Assembly (NCBI GenBank): GCA_955652635.1
Contig: CATPBN010000159.1
Location: 1-16,794 of the forward strand
Direction of reading: 5' to 3'
Origin: an uncultured Gemmatimonadaceae bacterium
Lineage (GTDB): Bacteria; Gemmatimonadota; Gemmatimonadetes; Gemmatimonadales; Gemmatimonadaceae
DNA length: 16,794 bases
The notes beneath the pieces are model-generated. The model saw only the letters and a program-made list of their open reading frames with translations, was not told the origin of the DNA and ran no database searches. Positions 1 through 7,028 of this stretch are shown one piece after another. The translations under genes were made by a program, and so were the position numbers. Each line of letters starts with the position of its first letter. Position 1 is the first letter of the stretch.

Positions 1-489
1 ACCTGGAGTCGTCAGGCCGCCTCCGCCCGGCATCACTTCTCCCTCGCTGCCGACCAGCACGCCAAGCGTGCCGACCGAAGCGCTCGATCCACTGCCATCG
101 TCGAACAGGTGCCGCACGATCGAGGTGGTCGTGGTCTTCCCGTTCGTACCAGTGACGCCGAGGATCGTCAAACTCTGGGCAGGATTTCCGTAGGCTATTG
201 ATGCGGCCACGGCCGCTGAGCGACGTCCTTCGCGAACCACAAGCGCCGGCAGCTTCGTTCGCTTGGCATCTTCGACGATCGCGACAGCCGCGCCGCCAAC
301 CTCGGCGGCATCGAGAAAGTCGTGACCGTCACTGTTCCAACCACGCACTGCGATGAACAGCTCGCCGCTCTTGACTTTGCGGCTGTCGTCCGCCACTCCG
401 CTGGCATGATCAGGCAGCTTCCCCGACACGCCCTCAAGCAATCCCCGCTCGGATAACGCCGTCCTGATCTCCGCGATGCTGACTCTCAT
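1..489 (-). CDS. murE: UDP-N-acetylmuramoyl-tripeptide synthetase MurE, N-terminal part (runs off the window)
   Basis: The protein is the cytoplasmic Mur ligase that adds the third stem-peptide residue, usually meso-diaminopimelate in diderms, to UDP-MurNAc-L-Ala-D-Glu using ATP. Only the first 163 codons are present. Seen: the N-terminal uridine-binding region with the DDSRKVKSGELFIAVRG stretch (about residues 34-50), then the Mur ATP-binding loop GVTGTNGKTTT (about 110-120), and a TTPG motif just before the edge, where MurE enzymes have their substrate-contacting TTP. The ATG at 489 overlaps the ftsI stop as ATGA, with no Shine-Dalgarno sequence, which suggests translational coupling. MurE is chosen over MurC/D/F because of this N-terminal domain and its place directly after ftsI. 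The residue that sets diaminopimelate versus lysine use lies outside the window. Confidence 0.93.
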   Translation of the reverse strand, partial: MRVSIAEIRTALSERGLLEGVSGKLPDHASGVADDSRKVKSGELFIAVRGWNSDGHDFLDAAEVGGAAVAIVEDAKRTKLPALVVREGRRSAAVAASIAYGNPAQSLTILGVTGTNGKTTTTSIVRHLFDDGSGSSASVGTLGVLVGSEGEVMPGGGGLTTPG

Positions 490-2492
490 TGGGACGGGCG
501 AGTGAGCTGCACGATGATTCCCGGCGGAGCTATAGTGCCGGCTACTGGAGATGTCCCCGTGGTTGATCCCGTGCTCAGGCGCACCCTGAATCCAGCGGCG
601 TGCAGCGAGCGCACGGCTTCTCTGACTGACAAGTCTCTCACATCGGGAACCGCACGAGGCGCGATCGCTACTGGCGCCGAGCTGCGAGACGCGGGAAGAT
701 CCATGAGATAAGACTTCGTGCCTTCGGAGGCATCGCTGGGCCTGAGATTGTCGCCGGGATCGTACGAGGCAGCATCGATGTGCTCGGCAGGATCACGAGA
801 TGCCTCCTTCATCGTGGTCCCGACTGCCGTCTTCTCCGAAAAGGCAAGATCCTCACGATTGAGCGCTGCGTCACGCGCCGCGAGGGCCGCACGGAGGACA
901 ATCTGCGTCACGGGAGCGGCGATGTCGCCGCCCGCGAAGTGTTTTCCCTTCGGGCTATCCAGCTTCACCAGCACGACGTACTGCGGATCCTTTCCAGGGA
1001 AGAGGCCAACGAACGACGCGGTGTAGTTGCCCGCCGTGTAGCCGGAGTTTTTCGAGGTGCGACGAGCGGTTCCGCTTTTCCCCGCGACGTCAAAAGTCTG
1101 AAGGTCCGCCTTCGTCGCCGTCCCCTCCTGCACCACCGCCAGCAACATCTCCTGGACAGTGCGAGCCACCTCACCCGACATCACACGGCGCACCAGCCGA
1201 GGCTCAGCGCGATAAATGACTTTGCCGTCGAGGGATCGCACCTCCTTGACCAGATGCGGCTCGAGGAGCTCGCCACCGTTCGCGATGGCGGAGTACGCAG
1301 TTACGAGCTGCAGCGGCGTAACGGCGATTTCGTATCCCATGAGGATGGAAGCGCTCGTCTGTCTCGACCATTCTTTCGGCTCTCGCAGAGTGCCGGGCGA
1401 CTCGGCCGGAAGCGGAACTCCGAGCGGCATACCGAACCCGAGATCGCGGAACATCTCGTATTTCTGGCGTGTCGTCAGCCGTTGGCCGAACTCGACGATT
1501 CCAATGTTGCTCGAGAAGCGAATTACATCGGAGAGAGAGAGCTGGGCGGCCTTGTGCATGTCGGTGATTGTCCGGCCGTCGAGCTCGAGTTTTCCATTGT
1601 GGGTGTCGACAACGTCACTCGGCCGGGCGCGGCCACGCTCCATGAGCGACGCGGCGACGAAGGGCTTGAGCGTTGAGCCGGGCTCGAACGGCTCCGTCAG
1701 CGCGGTGTTCGAGAACGATGTGTGGCCCACCCGATTGCTCGCGAGCGCGAGGATCTCGCCGGTGTGCGGATTCATGACGACGATATCGCCGCCATCCGCG
1801 CGCAGGCTGTCGACGGCGATAGCCAGCTCGCGCTCGCAGATCTCCTGCAAGGTGTTGTTGATGGTCAACACGACCGTCGAGCCCGCCCGCGGCTGTTCGG
1901 TCCAGGCGTCGGGACTATCCAGGGCGCGCCCGCTCTTGTCGCGCGCAAGGCTCACTCTTCCCGAGTCGCCGCGAAGAATGGCATCCAGCGCGAGCTCGAG
2001 ACCGTCGAGCGGGTTGCCCTGACCATCGAGGCTCCCGACAATGCTTCGGATGCCGCTCGACTGGGCATAGACCCGCTGCAACACCGGCGTCATGTGAATG
2101 CCGCTCACCTTCGACAAGGAGGCGATGTCCGACTGACTGTAGAGTCCGGGGAGATCTATCCATCTGCGCCGACGCTCGATCGCCGCGCGAACCTGCGCTA
2201 CGTCGACCCGCGCGCGTCTCAACGCCCTGAGAACGAGGCCGGTGTCGCGAACCTCGGGGAGCGCGACCGCCACGCGTGTCAGCTCACGACTCTCGACCAG
2301 AGTATTGCCGCTCGCGTCGAGAATCTCTCCTCGCGGCGCGGCGGCCGCGGATGCCGCGTAGTGTTGGCGCTTGCCGCGAGAAACCCATTCCTTGCCATCA
2401 ACGACCTGAACCTTGGCCGCGCGCGCTACCAGCGCGAGCGCAAAGAGGACGAAGAATCCGTGGATGACCGTCACGCGGTTAGGGGCTTTCAC
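486..2492 (-). CDS. ftsI: Class B penicillin-binding protein FtsI (PBP3) with C-terminal PASTA domain
   Basis: The protein is the septal peptidoglycan D,D-transpeptidase, anchored in the inner membrane with its catalytic domain outside. Its 668 residues show a short cytoplasmic tail, one membrane helix (about 8-24), a PBP dimerisation domain (about 50-200) and a transpeptidase domain (about 230-540). All three active-site motifs are intact: STLK with nucleophile S273 and K276, SSN at 327-329, and KSGT at 472-475. A low-complexity linker (about 545-610) leads to one PASTA-like repeat (about 612-666, starting VPDVRDLSVREAVRSL). A PASTA tail is typical of SpoVD/PBP2x-type enzymes and absent from E. 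coli FtsI. The start is GTG at 2492, 14 nt inside ftsL; the stop overlaps murE. Its place between ftsL and murE supports the septal role. Confidence 0.95.
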   Translation of the reverse strand: MKAPNRVTVIHGFFVLFALALVARAAKVQVVDGKEWVSRGKRQHYAASAAAAPRGEILDASGNTLVESRELTRVAVALPEVRDTGLVLRALRRARVDVAQVRAAIERRRRWIDLPGLYSQSDIASLSKVSGIHMTPVLQRVYAQSSGIRSIVGSLDGQGNPLDGLELALDAILRGDSGRVSLARDKSGRALDSPDAWTEQPRAGSTVVLTINNTLQEICERELAIAVDSLRADGGDIVVMNPHTGEILALASNRVGHTSFSNTALTEPFEPGSTLKPFVAASLMERGRARPSDVVDTHNGKLELDGRTITDMHKAAQLSLSDVIRFSSNIGIVEFGQRLTTRQKYEMFRDLGFGMPLGVPLPAESPGTLREPKEWSRQTSASILMGYEIAVTPLQLVTAYSAIANGGELLEPHLVKEVRSLDGKVIYRAEPRLVRRVMSGEVARTVQEMLLAVVQEGTATKADLQTFDVAGKSGTARRTSKNSGYTAGNYTASFVGLFPGKDPQYVVLVKLDSPKGKHFAGGDIAAPVTQIVLRAALAARDAALNREDLAFSEKTAVGTTMKEASRDPAEHIDAASYDPGDNLRPSDASEGTKSYLMDLPASRSSAPVAIAPRAVPDVRDLSVREAVRSLHAAGFRVRLSTGSTTGTSPVAGTIAPPGIIVQLTRPSQ

Positions 2493-2787
2493 GTTGCCCC
2501 GTTCGTGGAAGTATCACAACCTGCTTATCGGACGGGATGTGCATCCCGAGCTTGGTCTCGGCGACAACGCCTAGTCGCTGCCGACTCGATGCGTCGCGGA
2601 TGTCGCTCTCCAATCGCGCGCGCTCGCCCTCCAGCTCGTTTCGCTTTCCGTCGAGCGTCGCAAGCCGCTCCGACTGACCGATGCCGAGCGTTCTCCGCCA
2701 CACGATGGACAGCGTGACGAGAACGAAAGCAGCAAGGACCAGCGCCACGAGGGTTCTCCCTCTGAGTGCTACGCTGCGCTTCGCCAT
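2479..2787 (-). CDS. ftsL: Cell division protein FtsL
   Basis: This is a small bitopic membrane protein of the divisome that works with FtsB and FtsQ to activate FtsW/FtsI. Its 102 residues show a basic N-terminus, one membrane helix (about 12-30), a charged heptad-like helix (about 38-70) compatible with a coiled coil, and an LGMHIPSDKQVVILPR tail (about 80-95) resembling the end of other FtsL proteins. FtsL diverges strongly in sequence, so the call rests on topology, length and its position between rsmH and ftsI. The ATG at 2787 lies 19 nt inside rsmH, and its stop lies 14 nt inside ftsI, so the three genes are probably co-translated. Confidence 0.85.
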   Translation of the reverse strand: MAKRSVALRGRTLVALVLAAFVLVTLSIVWRRTLGIGQSERLATLDGKRNELEGERARLESDIRDASSRQRLGVVAETKLGMHIPSDKQVVILPRTGQRESP

Positions 2788-3713
2788 GCGCGTAGTCTGG
2801 CGCTCCGCGAGCGCGGATTTGCGGCAGTCTCAGCCCGGCTTGCCATCACCGCGCGCTTTGTAACGAGCTCACCCAGTGCACGACCGCGACACGTGCACTG
2901 CAGCTGCTTCGGAGGGCAAATGCACTCCATGCTCCACTCGCGCATGGTGTGCTTGGCCAGCCGGTCTTCGCCCGAGTGGTAGGCGATAACCGCCAGGATT
3001 CCACCGGGGTTGAGCCGGTCGCGCAGGAGCGGCAGCGCCTTTTCGAGTGTCCCCAGCTCGTCGTTTACCGCAATCCGGATGGCCTGGAAGAACCGCGCAA
3101 AATCGCTCGGGCCCGTGCGCGCGCCGAACGCGCCACGAATTGCGTCGACGAGATCGTCGCTTACGTGCATGGGCTTACGCTCGCGGCGACGCGCGATTTC
3201 CCGAGCAAGGCGGTTGGCCCTCGGCTCGTCCCCGTAGTCACGAAAAATTTGGGATAGGTTGGCTTCATCCAGCGTGTTCAACAATTCGGCGGCGGTCGTA
3301 GTAGAGCGACGGTCCATCCTCATGTCGAGTAACGCGCCAGGACGGAAAGAGAAACCTCTCTCGTCGACGTCGATCTGGTGCGAAGAAACCCCGAGGTCCG
3401 CCAGGATGCCGTCGAACGTGCGTCCGGCCAGCTCCGGAATCCGATCCAGCTCGGCGAAATTCCCTCTGATTGCGAGAAAGCGGCCCGACGCCTCGTAGGG
3501 CGCAAGCCGCTTCCGCGCTTCAGTTATGGCTGCTTCGTCGCGATCGAGCGCTACGACGGAGGAGCCGGAGGCGAGGAGGGCTTCGCTGTGCCCTCCACCG
3601 CCCAAAGTACAGTCCAACACTTCTTTAGCGCCGGAAAAGAGCGCCGATACTTCGTCGACCATGACCGGCGCATGGTAGGACGTATCCCACCGGCCGGTCA
3701 GAGGATCGGTCAC
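2769..3713 (-). CDS. rsmH: 16S rRNA (cytosine(1402)-N(4))-methyltransferase RsmH (MraW)
   Basis: The enzyme methylates N4 of C1402 in the ribosomal P site using S-adenosylmethionine. The 314-residue length is normal for the family. Seen: the HAPVMVDEV start motif (14-22), SAM-binding LDCTLGGGGHSEALL (33-47), ALDRDE (55-60), LADLGVSSHQID (104-115), GFSFRPGALLDMRMD (120-134), FFQAIRIAVNDELG (208-221), the cysteine pairs near 264-275 and the basic NPRSRSARLR tail (299-308). The usual SFHSLEDR motif reads AYHSGEDR (244-251). The start is GTG at 3713, overlapping the upstream TPR gene stop as GTGA; the next in-frame Met lies inside the conserved HAPVM motif, so the GTG is needed. It leads the dcw genes here without mraZ before it. 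Confidence 0.96.
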   Translation of the reverse strand: MTDPLTGRWDTSYHAPVMVDEVSALFSGAKEVLDCTLGGGGHSEALLASGSSVVALDRDEAAITEARKRLAPYEASGRFLAIRGNFAELDRIPELAGRTFDGILADLGVSSHQIDVDERGFSFRPGALLDMRMDRRSTTTAAELLNTLDEANLSQIFRDYGDEPRANRLAREIARRRERKPMHVSDDLVDAIRGAFGARTGPSDFARFFQAIRIAVNDELGTLEKALPLLRDRLNPGGILAVIAYHSGEDRLAKHTMREWSMECICPPKQLQCTCRGRALGELVTKRAVMASRAETAANPRSRSARLRAWRSAA

Positions 3714-5395
3714 TTACAGAAGCGCTTCACCTCGTTGTCGACCGCCGGCGTGAACTGCGGAATGGCCGTCAGGAGCTGAGCTGCCTCGTTCGGGTACTTC
3801 TGTCCGCCAGCCGGCAGGTTCATCTGCGCGAGATTGAAAGCGTCGCGAGCGGTCCGAGCCAGGTCGCAGCTCTTCTTGTCGTTGGCATCGATCGTTGCGC
3901 TCTGTCCGAGCGAGAAGGCGCTGGCGCCGAGCAGGAACTTGGCGTCCGCCGAACTCTGGAGCTGGTCGGAGAGCTGGAGGAATCTGATGGCACGTTGGAA
4001 ATCAGCGCGGTCCTTCGAGCCCTGGCCCTTCTTGTAGGCGTCGCTTCCTTCCTTCAGCGCGAGCTGCGAGAGCGTGCCCGGATCGACCCCATTCTGCTTG
4101 GCCGTGTTGAGCGTGTTGGTCAGGTCGTCGTACTGGCTGAGCGCGCCCTGAATGGTCGCCAGCAGAAAATATCCGTTCGGGCTCTTCGGATTGGCAGCAA
4201 CCGCTTTCTTGGCAGCGTCGAGCGCTACCAGAAGATTACCGGCCTTGTAGATTGCCTGCGCATTGAATAGCTGGAGATTCGGATCGTTCGGGAACTTCTT
4301 CGATCCGAGCGCGATCGCCTCAGCCGCTTTTTGCGGCTGATTCATGGCGGTGTAGGCACCCGCGAGACGCGTGAAATAGTCAGCCGTCGCCGCCGCCGTA
4401 TCGACGCGCACCATCTCGGTCCCGGTGCTGATGGCGTCGTTGAAATCCTTCGCATTGAGATACACAAGCCAAGCGAGGTTTAGCAGTTGCGGATCGCCTG
4501 GATTGTTCTGAATCAGGTCCCGCATGAGCGGCACAGCCTGATCCGCGTGACCCATCTTCGCGTACTCGGCAACAACATCCTGAATGAGCTTGATGTTGGT
4601 CGGATCTGCGGCCGCTAGAGCACCCAGAACCTGGAGCATCTTGGTCGTGTCGTTCCTGGTGCGATACGTGTCGGCCAGCCGTCTCAGCGCCACGATATTG
4701 GCTGGATCGCTGGAGCGAATCCGCTCGGCCACGGCGATGACCGAGTCGTCCATCTTGAGCCCGGCGTACGCGTCGACGAGGCAGGCGCCGGCGATGTTCG
4801 AGCTGCGATTGCCAGCCATCGCCGCGCGCGCCGCCGCAACACCAGCCTGGTATTGGCCCTGCGCAACCGCGTTATGACAAGTCTCTTCTCCCGCCAGCTG
4901 GCGCCGCGCATCCTGGATCGACCTGGCGACCTGGCTGGCTGCATCATCGAGCTTTGGTGCCTGCGCGCTGGGAAGCACCTGCCCGCGGGTCATGTCGCGG
5001 GAGATGATGAGCCGCGAATCGATCTTGTACCCGGTTGGGGTTTTCGAGACCGTACCCTCCACATACTGCGGAGCGCGCACGAGGGTAGCGAGCGCTTTGG
5101 CATCGCCGGGGGCGAGCGCTTCCGTCGGGCTGTAGCCTGAAGAAGTCAGGCTATTGATGATATCGGCCTTGGGGACAACGACGAGATCCCGGACGTTGGT
5201 CTGTTTCTGCAGCTGATTGCGAATCGCCTCCGCAGCTTGCCCGCCGAGATCTTTATCGGCGCTCTGAAGCGTTGGGATCATGACTCGCTCACCAGTAGCT
5301 CGGCTCTGGGCAGCCGCGGACGACGCGCCCACTGCGGTTAACACCGCGATGATGGCGACGAGACCGAGACGTGAATGACGTTGACGTGCCTTCAA
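3710..5395 (-). CDS. Secreted or periplasmic TPR protein with TolB_N/FlgO-like N-terminal domain
   Basis: The function is unknown. With the TTG start at 5395 the product has 561 residues and begins with a standard signal peptide: a basic stretch (KARQRHSR), a hydrophobic core (LGLVAIIAVLTAVGASS) and an AAAQS cleavage region. Next comes a domain of about 125 residues (ERVMIPTLQSADKDLGGQAA onward) with the alternating pattern of TolB N-terminal or FlgO-like domains, then helical TPR-type repeats to the C-terminus (phrases such as ADPTNIKLIQDVVAEYAKMG, NPGDPQLLNLAWLVYLNAKD). I chose TTG because GGAGG lies 8 nt upstream and the signal peptide starts there. An ATG at 5422 is possible; the ATG at 5494 lies inside the tRNA gene and is rejected. 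The stop overlaps the rsmH GTG, tying the gene to the division cluster. A periplasmic scaffold for wall or envelope assembly is an inference only. Confidence 0.85.
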   Translation of the reverse strand: MKARQRHSRLGLVAIIAVLTAVGASSAAAQSRATGERVMIPTLQSADKDLGGQAAEAIRNQLQKQTNVRDLVVVPKADIINSLTSSGYSPTEALAPGDAKALATLVRAPQYVEGTVSKTPTGYKIDSRLIISRDMTRGQVLPSAQAPKLDDAASQVARSIQDARRQLAGEETCHNAVAQGQYQAGVAAARAAMAGNRSSNIAGACLVDAYAGLKMDDSVIAVAERIRSSDPANIVALRRLADTYRTRNDTTKMLQVLGALAAADPTNIKLIQDVVAEYAKMGHADQAVPLMRDLIQNNPGDPQLLNLAWLVYLNAKDFNDAISTGTEMVRVDTAAATADYFTRLAGAYTAMNQPQKAAEAIALGSKKFPNDPNLQLFNAQAIYKAGNLLVALDAAKKAVAANPKSPNGYFLLATIQGALSQYDDLTNTLNTAKQNGVDPGTLSQLALKEGSDAYKKGQGSKDRADFQRAIRFLQLSDQLQSSADAKFLLGASAFSLGQSATIDANDKKSCDLARTARDAFNLAQMNLPAGGQKYPNEAAQLLTAIPQFTPAVDNEVKRFCK

Positions 5396-5403
5396 TGGTA
5401 TAA

Positions 5404-5408
5404 CCTCC
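5404..5408 (-). promoter_or_regulatory. Shine-Dalgarno GGAGG that selects the TTG start of the secreted TPR gene
   Basis: On the minus strand GGAGG is followed by 8 nt and then TTG (5395-5393). This spacing is optimal, and the predicted signal peptide begins just there. No comparably good site precedes the upstream in-frame ATG codons at 5422 or 5494. Confidence 0.7.
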
Positions 5409-5464
5409 AAGTCGGTAAACATTCTTACACCACTTCCCAATTCCTGGGTCCCTGAAACCTTGAA

Positions 5465-5538
5465 TGGGCGAGGAGGGACTCGAACCCCCGACATCCTGCG
5501 TGTAAGGCAGGCGCTCTAACCAACTGAGCTACTCGCCC
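5465..5538 (-). tRNA. tRNA-Val (anticodon UAC)
   Basis: The minus strand folds into a complete 74-nt cloverleaf. The acceptor stem pairs GGGCGAG with CTCGCCC, with discriminator A at 5465. The D arm is GCTC-AGTTGGTTA-GAGC. The anticodon stem is CCTGC/GCAGG with loop CTTACAC, giving anticodon TAC, which reads GUA as valine. The variable loop has 5 nt, and the T arm is GGGGG-TTCGAGT-CCCTC. The 3' CCA is not encoded (TTCA follows the acceptor stem), so it must be added by CCA nucleotidyltransferase. It sits 24 nt after the 65-codon gene and may share the promoter at 5770-5798. Confidence 0.97.
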
Positions 5539-5562
5539 GGTGCAGAAACCGAGCCTAACCTG

Positions 5563-5760
5563 TCACCGGAGAATGGCCAGCGGGACCAGCACACAGTACC
5601 CGATGACGAGCAGTATCGGGGCCAGCGTTTCGCCGCCGCGAGCAAGATCGGCGAAGCCGGCAACGAGGACCACAGCGGCAAGCGTCCAGTAGAGCCAGGA
5701 GCGCCGACCCGTCAAATCGCGGCGTGCGCCTGGACCATTGGCAAGATCGGTTTTGGCCAT
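5563..5760 (-). CDS. Small two-helix membrane protein, unknown function
   Basis: I do not recognise the family. The 65 residues show a polar basic N-terminus (1-22), a first membrane helix (about 23-40, WLYWTLAAVVLVAGFADLA), a short GGE turn and a second helix (about 46-63, APILLVIGYCVLVPLAIL). Codon choice has the high GC at third positions seen in the flanking genes, which supports real coding. No Shine-Dalgarno sequence precedes the ATG. A strong promoter-like element ends only about 10 nt before it, so the mRNA would be leaderless or nearly so. The gene ends 24 nt before tRNA-Val and may be co-transcribed with it. It could be a small inner-membrane protein of envelope upkeep, but nothing in the sequence fixes a role. 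Confidence 0.68.
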   Translation of the reverse strand: MAKTDLANGPGARRDLTGRRSWLYWTLAAVVLVAGFADLARGGETLAPILLVIGYCVLVPLAILR

Positions 5761-5769
5761 AAGCGACGT

Positions 5770-5798
5770 AGTGTAGGGCGGTTGGAAATGCGTGTCAA
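5770..5798 (-). promoter_or_regulatory. Sigma70-type promoter for the small membrane protein and tRNA-Val
   Basis: The minus strand carries a perfect -35 hexamer TTGACA (5798-5793), a 17-nt spacer and the -10 hexamer TACACT (5775-5770), which matches TATAAT at four of six positions. Transcription would start at about 5760-5764, at or just before the ATG of the 65-codon gene. It is the clearest promoter in the window. It lies in the 72-nt gap after rmlB, so it separates region A/B genes from the tRNA and division genes. Confidence 0.72.
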
Positions 5799-5832
5799 CC
5801 CGATTTCCTGGCTCGGTGGGACGTTGAAGCTC

Positions 5833-6951
5833 CTAGGAGCCGGCTTTCTTGGCCTCTGAATAGTGGAGGTCAACCCAGTCCCGGTAGCTTCCGTCCATCA
5901 CCGAGCGCCACCACGGCTCGTTGGCGATATACCATTTGATGGTCTTGACCAGGCCGGTCTCGAATGACTCGGACGGGCCATATCCGGTTTCCAGCGTCGC
6001 CTTCATCGCGTCGATCGCGTAACGGCGGTCGTGGCCGGGCCGATCCTTGACGAATTTGATCAGCTCTGACGTGTCACCGCCGATCGCTGCCGGCGATTTG
6101 GGGAACTGCTCGCGGATCTTCTCGTCCTTGGCGAAGATCGCGTTGATGTGTTTGCAGATGCCCTTCACCACGTCGATGTTCTTTCGCTCGGAGTTGCCAC
6201 CGAGATTGTAGGTCTCTCCAAGGCGCCCTTTCTCGAGCACGCGCTCGATGCCGCGGCAGTGATCGCGGACGTAAAGCCAGTCGCGCACCTGGAGGCCATC
6301 CCCGTAAACGGGCAGCTGCTTTCCATCCAGCGCGTTCACGATAATGAGAGGAATCAGCTTTTCGGGAAAGTGATATGGGCCGTAGTTGTTGGAGCAGTTT
6401 GTGGTCGTCACCGGCACACCGTAGGTATGGTGATACGCGCGCACCAGGTGATCCGATGCTGCCTTGCTTGCTGCATAGGGTGAATTCGGAGCGTACGCGC
6501 TCTCCTCAGTGAAGGGAGCGGCGTTGGCGGCAAGTGACCCATAAACTTCGTCGGTCGAGATGTGATGGAACCGCCGCGCGCCGCCCGACCAATCCTCAGA
6601 CCAGGCCGCGCGAGCCGCCTTCAGCAGCTCGTGTGTTCCGCGCACGTTGGTGTCAATGAAAGGATCCGGCCCTCTGATCGACCGATCCACGTGCGATTCG
6701 GCGGCGAAGTGGACGATTGTGTCGATGCCTTCGCGCTTTATGATCTCGTGCATGATCTCGCCGTCGCGAATGTCACCCTTGATGAAGGTGAATCGCTCGT
6801 GGTCCGCGAGCGGCTCCAGGTTCGAGAGATTGCCTGCGTACGTCAGCGCGTCGAGTCCAATGACCGTGTCGCCGGGATGATGCTCCGCCCAGAAATGGAC
6901 GAAGTTGGTGCCGATGAAACCGGCAGCGCCGGTGACGAGCATCCTACGCAT
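5833..6951 (-). CDS. rmlB: dTDP-glucose 4,6-dehydratase RmlB
   Basis: The enzyme converts dTDP-glucose to dTDP-4-keto-6-deoxyglucose with bound NAD, the second step towards dTDP-L-rhamnose and other deoxysugars for surface polysaccharides. The 372 residues belong to the extended short-chain dehydrogenase family. Seen: the NAD-binding TGAAGFIG (7-14), LDALTYAGNLSNL (33-45), HFAAESHVDRSI (81-92), the catalytic STDEVYG (132-138) with T133, D134 and E135, the YAASK pair Y159/K163, the NCSNNYGPYHFPEKLIPL stretch, and DRPGHDRRYAID near the C-terminus. The segment before that last motif (KDEKIREQFPKSPAAIG) looks somewhat longer than in E. coli RmlB. The ATG at 6951 lies 77 nt after cheB. Other rml genes are not in the window, so it may act as an isolated gene or be read through from the che cluster. 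Confidence 0.96.
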   Translation of the reverse strand: MRRMLVTGAAGFIGTNFVHFWAEHHPGDTVIGLDALTYAGNLSNLEPLADHERFTFIKGDIRDGEIMHEIIKREGIDTIVHFAAESHVDRSIRGPDPFIDTNVRGTHELLKAARAAWSEDWSGGARRFHHISTDEVYGSLAANAAPFTEESAYAPNSPYAASKAASDHLVRAYHHTYGVPVTTTNCSNNYGPYHFPEKLIPLIIVNALDGKQLPVYGDGLQVRDWLYVRDHCRGIERVLEKGRLGETYNLGGNSERKNIDVVKGICKHINAIFAKDEKIREQFPKSPAAIGGDTSELIKFVKDRPGHDRRYAIDAMKATLETGYGPSESFETGLVKTIKWYIANEPWWRSVMDGSYRDWVDLHYSEAKKAGS

Positions 6952-7028
6952 TGTCGACTCTGCTTTTCATCGTGCCTCTGAATCGGTTGAAGGTGACCAA
7001 CAAACAGCGAACGATACCCCGCGCATGT

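Noticed and set aside
5829..5840. Perfect 12-bp palindrome GCTCCTAGGAGC at the rmlB stop codon.
   Set aside because: It has no loop and no T-run after it, so it is not an intrinsic terminator; a single short palindrome is weak evidence for an operator.
6944..6970. Eight-codon open frame (MKSRVDNA) overlapping the rmlB start, with AGAGG 4 nt upstream.
   Set aside because: It is too short to separate from chance. It has no regulatory codon runs and no attenuator hairpin.
6952..7028. Search for a promoter or terminator in the 77-nt gap between cheB and rmlB.
   Set aside because: No -35/-10 pair with acceptable spacing and no hairpin followed by a T-run was found by eye, so neither is annotated.
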